A stretch of 64,000 nt of DNA from Tribonema minus (taxonomy: Eukaryota; Sar; Xanthophyceae; Tribonematales; Tribonemataceae): contig JAFCMP010000131.1 in the NCBI GenBank assembly GCA_017506865.1, forward strand, positions 124,001-188,000, in the 5' to 3' direction. Both the position numbers and the translations under genes were made by a program. The notes under the pieces were generated by a model that was given only the letters and a program-made list of their open reading frames with translations, ran no database searches and was not told where the DNA came from. How positions within the stretch are numbered: position 1 is the stretch's first letter; each line of letters opens with the position of its first letter. Shown here in pieces: positions 55,001-64,000 of this stretch.

Positions 55001-58000
55001 GGCATGAAGTTGAAGTTTGAATATCACCGTTGAAGTTCAATATCACATCAGGATCAATATCAACTTCAACAAGTGAGTAGTCAGCAGATGCCCCTGACAT
55101 AGGGCTACAGCATGCCATAACCCAACTTCAATATCAGTTCTGCCCTGGAGACTTTACTACTGGACAAGGGCCTCGGTTGCTTCTTGGCTTTCAGGATCGC
55201 GGATGAGCGGAGCGGATCCTCTACGTATGTGTCTATCTTTTCCTGCGAAGCCGATTCAAGCACGCGCTGCACATCGCGCGCGCCCCCCTGAGCCTGACGG
55301 AGGCGGGAGGGACATGAGCTGTCACGTATGGTGACGTCTATGCAACAAGCTACTTCAAAGCCGCCGCGCAGTTTAGTGCACCGGCCTGCCGCTACCGCGT
55401 CGGCGCTCGGCTGCACTTTAGGAACTGGAAGGCAAACCTGGTTGCTGCCGAAGACGGTGTCCATGAACTTGTTGAACCCGTGGCGCACCGCGTAGAGGCG
55501 GAAGGGGGCAAGGGTGTCCCGGTCGAAACCGCGGAGGTGGGCCACCTGCTTGAGCAGCTGAAAAGAGCGCGTCTGCGAGCAAGTTGTGTCGCGTGACGTC
55601 AAGCCCTTGTGTGCAGCGGCGCAGGTGGGCACCTGAGTCCACTGGTTTATGGCACTTGGGGCACCGTGCCTCAGCGGGGGCGGGGTGCTCCACGCCCAGG
55701 TGGCGCCGCAGCATCTCGCGGAATTCTGGCGGCGACATGGTCTCCGCTGGGTCAGTGCTCCGCAGTTGCGCCAAGAAACCATGGCCCCCTTAGAGGCGCC
55801 GCTGCGCCACGCCGCGACTGCTTCCAACGCATTTGTTGCTTCAAGCCGGTGCAGCTGCGTGGCGGCGAGCGCTGCGTCTAGCACCCGTGATAGCGCGGCT
55901 TGACGCCACGGCAGCACGGCGGCCGGCGGGGCCTGGGCAGAGCCTGGTTCGCGCGCCGCAAATGGAAGTTGCAGTACTAGTAGTAACTAATACTATTTTG
56001 GTGATCATCCTAGATTGGTGGATCTCAGAGGCTCCTAAATATTTCAGGTTATACCAGATACTTCAAAGCCGCTCTGGCACAGTTACTGTATCTGATGATA
56101 TGAGACTATGTGTACCATATGATGTTGGAGCAACTGACAGCTGCCGCAGCAGAAAATCACAACAGGACCAGGTCCACCTGCCCAACGCCCAGTCCAAGTA
56201 AGTTTTTTAATGAGTCACTGGCAGTGCATGTTACTTCTAGTGATTTCGGTTTGCATTACGATACCAATAGCAACTTCATCCATAATGATTGACAATATGT
56301 CTGCTTCTGACTTTGCGACCTGGTTTATGGTACGATGTCATCTGTCACAGTGGTGCTGAAGATGCATCATGACAAAGTACCAGCTGCTGCCGCCGGCGAT
56401 GCATCAGTTCTCGTTGTGTGATTTAAAACAGTCACTGTCACATGTTGTGTGAAGCTGGTCAGCAGCTGCTACGGTGGTTGCATGAAGTTACACATTAAAT
56501 TTTGCATCACATTCATCACCCTACGCTTTGAAACAGAACTGTTGAGTCATACTTGAAGTTTTCAGCGTGCAACTATTAGACTAGCAAGAACTATTTGAGA
56601 AGTTTTACGTAATTTGATAGGCCAAGTGCTCATGTCAGATAGAAGAGCAGCTGCTGCCACAGCTTGCACATTTGCATAAGTTTTGTTGTACTGTAACTGT
56701 TACACTGATCTTGAGCCTCTGAGATATATGCCTCTGCTGAGTTGCGAAGTAGTGCCTGCAGTGCAAGTAGGCAGCATCAAGCACCTGCAAATAGGCAGCA
56801 TCAAAATTTTGACCTCATCGATGGCAACTTTGCCGACTGCCGTTGCAGCAACTCCTGGACATGGGCCTGCTGCCGGAGACAGCTTTTGCCTGCGCATTTC
56901 GCTTCCTTTTCAAGCCAAACGCTGCAGTAGAAAAAGCCATGGAATCGCAGTTCCGGAGGCTGCTGAAAGCGCCACCAGAGGTCCTGACGATTGCGCTGCA
57001 AGTCCGGGTTGGCGACAATGTGCTTGAGTCGGGGGATCTTCAAGCTCGTGATGATGTCAGCCTCCAGGCTGACTACCTGCGAGGGTTTACAGACTGCGCA
57101 TCGGAGATTGCAGCAGCCAGAGGATTCCCCAATGACAAGGTGATTCTAGTAAATGACATGGCAACTGTTTATAGCGGTTGCCCATTGGTGTATGCCATAA
57201 TGCCTGCAACTTTTCACACACCATTGGCATCAGGAACTTGAAGCATTTGGCGCCCTTCTGGGTCACTGCTAGGCTTTGCAGTGCGCTGAGTGCCCGCCAA
57301 AGATTTGCCGCAGAGCACACCGGAACAATGTTTTGCATGCAGGCACCTGCAAGCAACTATTGATATCAATATTGCAATGCTCGCAACAGCAAGACGCATC
57401 GCAGACGAGGCGCGCCTTGTTGCCTGAACCAGTTGCGGCACGTTCCAGCCTGTTTTGGCATGTTTCAGCGCTTAATTAGGCGCGGGCGAACACCTGCCAG
57501 TGGATTTCATTTATGAGATCGGACAGTTTATGACCATGATTTGTGCACAAAGACATTGCTGCTGTGTATTTGGCATGCATTCACCCACCCACTATCTAGT
57601 ATCATTTCAAATAGTATCACTTCAGTCGTTGGCTGAGGCGATGTCTTGCAGATGTATGATCCACGCAGCACTAGACCAGAACTGGCCTAGTAAGTTGCTG
57701 CGTGACGAGAGGCGTGTGACCACTTGCCAGCCTGGGTACTGCGCACAATTTCCCATCAACTTCCGCACTGGTGCCATTGCGCATGTGCAGGTTCTATGGC
57801 TTCTGGCAACTGACTCCCAAGAGTTGCGGGAAGCGGCACAACAGCAGTACGGGGAGACCATCGTTACCTCATCAGTTGCGCCACTGCATGTGATCCGCTG
57901 CCAAAAGAGCATCCCAACGGGCGACGCGAGCAGCGCGTCAGACACTGAGACGAACATCACGACTGCACTGTGCGACAACGCAATTGTCACGGCTGCCGCT

Positions 58001-59224
58001 GATATGCTGGCGATATCTCAAACGGACTTCCAGGTGCCACAATGACTGAAGTGCCTACAAGTAGTAGTTGACATGTTGGTAGGCTAAGCGTTTATTATCA
58101 TTATTGATTGAAGGTATCACTGCTGCTACTGGCATCATTCTGACCACAAATCTGTTCACTCAAGAAACAACGGTACAGTAACTCTTGTAATTTTTAAATA
58201 AATGCAAATATGGATAGCACTGGGTGTGCAGTCTACGTTAGTTGATGGCTCCAGTCAGCATGTGTCGGCAACAATGCGGCAAACCGTACACTTCATACAT
58301 ATAAACTTTGAAGTATATAGTTTGAAGCATATGTGTGGCTGGTCATCTTCACATAGAGCAAGTGTACATTGGGCAGGGTTTTCCTGCCACAGCAAGTTTG
58401 TTTGAAGAATGGTATTACGTGCACTTACAGCAACTTGAAGTTTGTCTCAAGCACAGCTGCTCCACGTTGTGCACTCGGAATTACCCTTGTGCGCCCAGGT
58501 GTTGTCTTTGCAACTTGAAATCATTGTACAGGTAGCAAGTAGCCGGACTTTGTGCAGTACTCTGAAAAGATAGTGGTCCTTCAAAAGTCACTTGTGAATC
58601 GTCCACTCTTGCAAGGCATGTCAATGGCCCAGGGGACCTTTCTAGACTAGGTGCTTGGCCTTGTGCTTGGCTGCGCTAACTGCCATCCGGCGCAGTGGCA
58701 TGTGTGTGCCAAAATCAATGCGTACTAGCAGCTGTGCACCTTGCACTAATTTTTTCACAATTCATAAATATCCCGGGTGTTCTATATGTGCAATCAGCTT
58801 GCACACCAAAAACATGGCCAACTGGTTGCTGTCATTGAGCCTGTATTAGCAGTCGAACAAGCTCTGATAATTATGAGCGCTGTCACCAATGATGTGCTAT
58901 CTGTTCTAGTGCAGACTTGACTCATTACTCGCAATAATGTCTTGCGGGCTACTGGTGCCCAGAATTGCAATCACGCCACTTATCATTTTTGGAACTTGCT
59001 GAACTCACACACTACATTCATTGCGCAACGCCTTGCGTTTAAACCAGGTGATCACGCGGAGGAGCGGTTTTGGCCGCGTGGGCGCGTGGCTCTCCTCACG
59101 CCGCGCTGCCACAGGTTTTGACAATATTCATGAGGTGGACTGCCATGGAGCGCAGTGCCGCAACTGCTCGCTGGGCTTGCACACGACACGGGGGGAAAGT
59201 GCCGGGCACTGGTCTGGGATATGA
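49068..59224 (+). CDS. Type II membrane glycosyltransferase, fucosyltransferase-like
   Basis: Five exons: 49068-49652, 53209-53463, 56849-57139, 57791-58033, 59048-59224; 516 aa, all junctions phase 0. Residues 1-20 are cytosolic, then one membrane anchor (IWSLLLLVAIISGSFVIFF) places the enzyme in the Golgi. The lumenal part begins with a disordered stem (Ser/Gln-rich) and CGPGHWQQDY, VSVPLRQGLADHLIGAVSQF, then SNRGHTLQLF, MGLLPETAFACAFRFLFKP, LQVRVGDN (like the HxRxGD nucleotide-sugar motif of GT-B fucosyltransferases), VLWLLATDSQELR and TRRSGFGRVGAWLSS. I infer a GDP-fucose-type transferase; acceptor unknown. Start: first in-frame ATG. Exon 2 ends in a GC donor (CAG then GCAAGT). Introns are long, AT-richer than elsewhere and lack junction arrays. 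Confidence 0.7.
54456..55920 (-). mobile_element. Decayed non-LTR retrotransposon (LINE) fragment in fucosyltransferase intron 2
   Basis: On the minus strand the C-terminal part of a LINE protein is readable in at least two frames. It has a zinc knuckle ARCPKCHKPVDSGAHLRRC (frame at 55418-55774), then after a frame change DTVFGSNQVCLPVPK and FEVACCIDVTIRDSS, the restriction-like endonuclease core, with EKIDTY. It ends with GFQGRGWAERILLLVSGALD (54456-54830). Between the last two parts lies about 270 bp of unrelated GTTGAAGTT-rich sequence, an insertion. 5'-truncated, frameshifted and not functional. It is oriented against the host gene. Confidence 0.8.
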
Positions 59225-59780
59225 ATTTGTGCTTGACGCGTTCAGAAGCGGTCAGGTGCACAGCCTGCCATTGGCTCGAAACCTTCACATTGTTACTGTA
59301 GCAGAGCACGACCAAGCACTCTTTTTGATGTACGCCCCTATTATTGGCAGTTGCTAACATCTGATGGTCTTTGCAAAGTAGGCATACGCACCAGTCATTA
59401 GGTCTGAAGCAGCCAGGTTTTGGCATTAACGTTGGTGATGCACATAATTGGTGCTTGTGCATGAGGGGTGCAGTGATTTGATGCCCTGGTGAGCCTGAGC
59501 TAGTCAGATGAACCACCAGCTACTCATGATGGCTCCCCTATCCAGGGCCGCCTCCATCAAGTACACCTGCTGGCAGGCTGCAGCAGTTGTCGAGGCTGGA
59601 TCCGTTGCCCTTCTTGTCCGATGTCGCCTCTATAATGGCTTTCAGCACCTGCACTTGCGCAGTCACAGGACTTTGAGCCTACTAGGTGTTGAGCAGGGAG
59701 TCTGTGTCTGCGCCATGACGCAATTAGTAACTACTGTACAGGTGCACGAAAGTGTGCATGTTGGGTACACAGCACATGGC
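59225..59780. other. Intergenic; fucosyltransferase 3' flank
   Basis: Nothing recognisable besides short frames; the LINE body begins around 59.78 kb. Confidence 0.4.
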
Positions 59781-59782
59781 GA

Positions 59783-61860
59783 TTGTCGTGGCAGCTAGCT
59801 GGAATGGCGCGGCATCACCTACAGGCAGCACAGTTCATTCTACGCAGGTCACTGACGAAGCGCATGGGCTTCTTAGCTCGGGTCGTTGACACGGCTTTGA
59901 GTGAGACATGGTTGCACGCGTTTGACGGGTTCTGTGCATGGACGCTCGAACGCATGCTGCATCTGCACGGCTGCTCTACCGCGGCAGTCATGAAGTCACA
60001 CCTGCTGGCCGCCTGCACTGCTGGTGACAATGAGGAAGCCAGCAGTGGCAGCGTGCTGGTATTGCCGCGCTTGGGCCCGTAAGAACTCACGGACATCGCA
60101 GTGCCACTGCGGGCGTCACGGTTGCCGGAGCGACGAGGCGGTCTGGGCATGCCGCTTTTGGGGCTACTGGCACCAGCCGCATACACGGCCCAGGCATGCA
60201 CAACACTGAGGCCGGCAATAATTCATGCCACTGTGGCAGCAGGGGCCCTGAGGCTCGGCACTGACGAACACGGCGCAGTCACCTGGTTCGCGCAGCACTC
60301 ATGCGCAATACGCGAGGACCAGGGACTGCCGCCAATCATCGAGGCCGTGCGACGCCCTACGCGAGCGCTGACAGCTGATGGCGGCGAAAAATCACGCACA
60401 GCTGTGGCCGAGCAGCTCCCAGCATCGTTGCTACGGTGGGCAGCAGATACGACGGCCGCAGCGTCGACGCTCCCCACTGCGGTGCAAGCGCTCTACGCCG
60501 CAACTGCCGTCACGGAGACAGTGACCACTGAGCCAGCCCCACACACCCACGGCATTGTGCCTGGCGCCGAGGCGGCCGCTGCGGCGGCGACCGTACCTGG
60601 CCCTCAAGCCGCTGCCGCGGCTGCCCCTTCCACGCCCGCCAAAACACAAACTAGCGCGGAAGAAAGCAGCTGCAGCGGCGGGCAGGAGGACGACGACGAC
60701 GACTGGGAGGCCTATGCTGACGAGATCTGCAGAAAGGTAGTGCCCCGCCGCCGGCGCGGTCACTTCACGCACGGACTACAAGCCGGCCTTTCAAATGTTC
60801 TTCGACGTCAATACGAGGATTGCCTGGTGGAGGACCTAGAGGCTGCCTCGGCTGGTGCCGTGGGCAAGCCGACGCAGGCTGCACCTATTGGTGACTCGCG
60901 CGACACCAGCCGCCGCCGCCAACAGGCTAGCGCACGGGTCCTGGCGCAGCTGCGCAGCCAGCGTGCGTCCGGGGCAATGGCGTGGATGAGCGTGCCACCC
61001 ACTGCCAATGACCGCCCGGGTGCGGCGCCCATGTCCAGTATGGCAGCAGCCACGATGATTTTGATTGCGATCTTCATAGACGGGTGCGGCATACAGGGCG
61101 AGGTGTGCCCATGGCGGTGCAGTGATGTGAGCCCCACCTCCACGCATGCGATCAGCTGCCCCAGCCAGCACATACGGGGGCACAACACGACACACACTGC
61201 CCAAAAGCGGTGCCTGCAGCGCATCTTGAGACAGCACCATGTCTCTATTGTCCGCAATGAGGACGCTAGCGTCTTCAAGGTACCGGGGTATCGGGCGGAC
61301 ACAGTCATTGACCCAGGGTGTCTGCACTTTAGCAGTGCATACCGTAACAAGGGAATAGTGCTAGACACAAGTGTGCGCGCACCCACAGCGAGCTCGTACC
61401 TGACAGGCAAAACAAATGCCTCGAACACGGACGGCTATGCTGCTGGGGTGGGGGAGGACGCGAAGGTCAAGCACCACACCGGCACCTTGACGTCATCTTG
61501 GGCTTTTGTGCCATTCGTGCAGGAGTCGTACGGACGGCTGGGCAAGCAGACAAGCCTTTTTGTTAAGGAGTTGGCAATGCACTCAGCACTGTGCTCAGGG
61601 GGGGGGAAGGCAGATGTGTTACGCAAGGCCGGGTTAGCTAAGCGTCAGATCCTCATTGAGCTGAGCATATCGCTGGCGCGGGAGTTGGCGGAGCGCGTCA
61701 TGGCGTACACACGTGGAGCGCGAATGCTGGGCTGTGTTGCGGCGCCGGTATCCAAGCTCCTAGGGCACAGCGCAGACTAGGCTGCTGCGTTGACGCAAGC
61801 TTTTCGATTGCATAGGCAATCCGGCCTCCCTTGGGCCTTTATAAATACAAGTCCATACGT
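59783..61860 (+). mobile_element. 5'-truncated LINE with restriction-like endonuclease domain
   Basis: A single frame runs from 59783 to TAG at 61778-61780 with one internal TAA (60080-60082). It starts in the reverse-transcriptase thumb (HHLQAAQFILRRSLTKRMGF), followed by ASRLPERRGGLGMPLLGLLA, typical of LINE RT C-termini. A low-complexity acidic linker (GGQEDDDDDWEAY) leads to RADTVIDPG, KGIVLDTSVRAPTASSYL and GEDAKVKHH, which fit the PD-(D/E)xK residues of a restriction-like endonuclease, then FVPFVQESYGRLGKQ. RT catalytic motifs are absent, so the copy is dead. The last codons and 3' tail (61747-61860, ending TTTATAAATACAAGTCC) recur inverted twice at 20.03-20.30 kb. Whether the element ends near 61860 or at the poly(A) at 62145 is open. 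Confidence 0.82.
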
Positions 61861-62142
61861 ACAGCAATAGTACTCAGGGACGGAGGAGCCGCTGGCGGAG
61901 CGGCGGCGCGGAAGGCGAGGATGCACAGGGGACACTGAGGGCACAGCAGCACCGCACGCTCAACCTGTCGGCCTGGCTACAGCCGAGGACTAGAGAGCGG
62001 ATTTTCGCTCCACCGCGGGCCTGAGGCGAACAAGGCCAGACACGCAGCGTGGGTCGCCGGTGTAAGCAAGTAAGCCTCGCATTGATATTGCTAAAGCTAC
62101 CTACGCACACAGCGACATCGGCCGAAGCACAAGAAGGGCAAA

Positions 62143-62173
<31 letters not shown>

Positions 62174-62660
62174 CATCAGACGATATCGCCGTCGACGGAT
62201 CGGGAGGGGGGAACCTAGGGCACACTGGATCGCAGGGCAGTAGATAGCAGTTCACCAGATTAAGGTTTGAACGCTTGCTGACCAGCTTGATTTGCAGCCG
62301 CACAAGGGACCTCGCCTGGCAGAGACTGACTGCATTCAGCACACGCACAGACACGACAGGACCACGACACTGCAGCGGCAAGGACACGAATTGCACAGCA
62401 TTGCATTCAGCCCAGCTGCCTTGTGTTGGTCAGAGGCAGAGAGCTTGAGCACACCGACTCGTTCCACCACCGCTCGTTTCACGACGGCGGGAGAAGCACC
62501 TCAACAGATACACCAGAGCAGGGCGGGATCTTGAACTGAAAGTGGTATAGTTGTGCAGGGGAGTGTTCGCGGTTGGCAGCCGCGCATTCGAGACCGAGCC
62601 TGGGCTTTTTTTTTTTTTTTTTTTTTTTTTTCTCGCGCCCCCAAGTCGCCTTTCAAAGCT
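61861..62660. other. Poly(A)- and poly(T)-bounded non-coding stretch
   Basis: A run of about 28 A (about 62145-62173) and, 430 bp on, a run of about 26 T (about 62607-62632) face each other. The A run may be the tail of the LINE or of a second retrocopy; the T run would be the tail of a minus-strand retrocopy or a low-complexity tract. No gene seen between them. Confidence 0.5.
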
Positions 62661-64000
62661 ATGGCTCTCCACTGGCTTACCAGCCCTGCCTCACGTGGGG
62701 AGGGGTCACCTCTGAAACGCAAACGGGAACAGCGCAACCACGGGCTGAATACTGGCTTGTGGTGGTGGCAGGTCAAAGCTGCACGCCAATCTGACACACG
62801 CCGCAGACGCCGCCATGGTGTTGGCCGTTGGGTACGCCTAGTGATACCGCCGCCGCCACCGATCCCGGGCCCGCCGCCAATCCCGGGCCCGCCGCCGATC
62901 CCGGGCCCGCCGCCGATCCCGGGCCCGCCGCCGATACCGGGCCCCCCGCCGATACCGGGCCCGCCGCCGATACCGGGCCCACCGCCGATACCGGGCCCGC
63001 CGCCGATACCGGACCCGCCACCGATACCCGGCCCGCCACCACCTCAGCTGATGGCCCAGAGCTCTAGACCGCGGCCGATGCCAGAGGTGCCAGTGTGCAG
63101 TCAGGTTGCAGAGCTGTGCAGAAGCATGCGCAGACTACACTTGTCGTCAGCCGACTCGGACGAGCCTCAGGGCAGTGGCAGCCACGCGCACGTCAAGAAG
63201 CGCCGCCGCCATCTGTCTAGCCCAGGTGCCGCTAATCACTGTGACAGGGGATGCTCACAGACGAAGCGCCCGCGGCATCAGCCTGCCAGTGACTCGGAGT
63301 CTCAAGCGGCGAGTTTACGGGAGGCACTGCCGCCAGCAGCGATGATTGTACTGAGCTTGGTGGTACTACCGCCACCAGCGGCAAATAAACGCCGTCGGGC
63401 GACACTGCCGCCGGATTCACCAGTAGCGACAACGCCAATGCCAAAACGACGTTCGCGGCGGAAAATGCCTTTAGTGACGGCTGCCACTGCCGCACCAGCG
63501 GCGGGGCCCGCACCGGCCAACCCGGTGGTTGCACAGCCACGGACGACTGTTACAGCCGCCGCTGCATGCGGTCGCAAGGTTACCTCCGACTTAACGGCGG
63601 CGGCAACGCCACGTGCGGCAGACATGGTGCCAAAACCGCCGGCAGGCGCTGCCGCATCAGATGGCCAACGCGGGGCAGCTGCATCCCGGCGGGGTCGGCG
63701 TCGCGGCGCCAGCGCCGGGCCGCCCCTGGGACGCCTCGGAAGCATTGGCAGCATCAACCGCCCAGAGTCGCCGTCTGGCAAACTGAGTGCGCTGGCAAAG
63801 GCGGTCACCACGACCGTGCCCGTACCGATGGAAGTTGGCGAACCTACCAGTGGGCCAGCGGGTCACCAGAGACGGATCACGTCGCGGCCTTCGCAGCCAG
63901 CTAGCAGCGGCGCCTCTCCCCAGTGGCATCCCGGTCCTCAGCCGATGGAGGTCACCGCAGCGGAAACCCCATGTACTGCAGACATGGTGACAACAGCACC
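62661..64000 (+). CDS. Proline-rich basic protein of unknown family, open to window end
   Basis: From ATG at 62661 (MALHWLTSPASRGEGSPLKR) the frame is open for at least 446 codons to the window edge. Order: basic Arg-rich start (SDTRRRRRHGVGRW, residues 44-57); about ten repeats of IPGPPP (62.84-63.04 kb) from an 18-bp minisatellite; then a Pro/Ala/Arg-rich region with several basic clusters (HVKKRRRHL, ANKRRRATLP, PKRRSRRKMP, SRRGRRRGAS) and two PMEV motifs. No catalytic domain is visible. A basic disordered N-terminus followed by more beyond the edge would fit a retrotransposon ORF1/Gag-like protein, given the flanking retroelement debris, or a nuclear protein; undecided. Confidence 0.55.
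   Translation, partial: MALHWLTSPASRGEGSPLKRKREQRNHGLNTGLWWWQVKAARQSDTRRRRRHGVGRWVRLVIPPPPPIPGPPPIPGPPPIPGPPPIPGPPPIPGPPPIPGPPPIPGPPPIPGPPPIPDPPPIPGPPPPQLMAQSSRPRPMPEVPVCSQVAELCRSMRRLHLSSADSDEPQGSGSHAHVKKRRRHLSSPGAANHCDRGCSQTKRPRHQPASDSESQAASLREALPPAAMIVLSLVVLPPPAANKRRRATLPPDSPVATTPMPKRRSRRKMPLVTAATAAPAAGPAPANPVVAQPRTTVTAAAACGRKVTSDLTAAATPRAADMVPKPPAGAAASDGQRGAAASRRGRRRGASAGPPLGRLGSIGSINRPESPSGKLSALAKAVTTTVPVPMEVGEPTSGPAGHQRRITSRPSQPASSGASPQWHPGPQPMEVTAAETPCTADMVTTA
62840..63045 (+). repeat. 18-bp minisatellite encoding IPGPPP
   Basis: About eleven units of GCCGCCGATACCGGGCCC with few substitutions, kept in frame within the open frame starting at 62661. All forward frames are open through it, so the repeat alone does not prove coding. 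Confidence 0.9.

Noticed and set aside
60080..60082. Programmed readthrough of the TAA inside the LINE frame
   Set aside because: The copy already lacks its reverse-transcriptase core, so an ordinary inactivating mutation is the simpler reading.

Overview
This window looks like nuclear DNA of a eukaryote, most likely an alga of the stramenopile (heterokont) lineage. Genes are split by GT-AG and a few GC-AG introns, exons are GC-rich, and TTAGGG-type telomere-like tracts are scattered inside. There is one Pol III tRNA gene, there are non-LTR retrotransposon pieces, and a degenerate F-box/ankyrin-type gene carries a box (YAGPQQFLFHGGVSKLW) that I associate with brown and yellow-green algae. The lineage is inference; eukaryote is certain from the spliced conserved genes.

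Layout. 1-6.8 kb: a tandem duplication (period about 4.3 kb) of an unknown poly-alanine-tailed protein, the first copy broken, plus partial third and fourth 5' units; the last ends in an intact tRNA-Thr(AGT). 8.7-11.1 kb: a four-exon coiled-coil/low-complexity protein. 12.0-18.6 kb: a seven-exon USP10/Ubp3-type deubiquitinase. 20.0-20.3 kb: a palindromic foldback built from LINE 3' ends. 20.4-20.9 kb (-): a TM2-domain membrane protein. 22.5-29.3 kb (-): the splicing factor PRP18, six exons. 29.6-36.2 kb (+): a TMEM184/DUF300 membrane protein, six exons, divergent from PRP18 across about 240 bp. 38.4-39.6 kb (-): F-box/ankyrin-type pseudogene. 40.1-47.2 kb (+): a seven-exon gene whose product joins a SUMO-like N-terminal domain to a BTB/POZ domain. 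49.1-59.2 kb (+): a type II membrane fucosyltransferase-like gene in five exons, with a decayed antisense LINE in intron 2. 59.8-61.8 kb: a 5'-truncated LINE with a restriction-like endonuclease domain. 62.7 kb to the window end: a long open frame with (IPGPPP)n repeats, running off the edge.

Most striking signal: in four unrelated genes (USP10-like, PRP18, TMEM184, SUMO-BTB) the introns contain tandem direct copies of the neighbouring splice junction. Downstream of a donor the intron repeats the last 20-80 nt of the exon plus the GT and following bases; upstream of an acceptor it repeats the AG and the first 30-80 nt of the next exon. I count about nineteen junctions with one to seven extra copies each. 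PRP18, itself a splicing factor, has four such arrays, one alternating with TTAGGG tracts. The fucosyltransferase gene, with AT-richer introns, shows none that I can see. I know no described element that does this.

Exon models were built by hand from reading frame, splice consensus, phase agreement and family alignment from memory; no search was run. Start codons were set to ATG. Boundaries in repeat arrays are accurate to roughly 10 nt.
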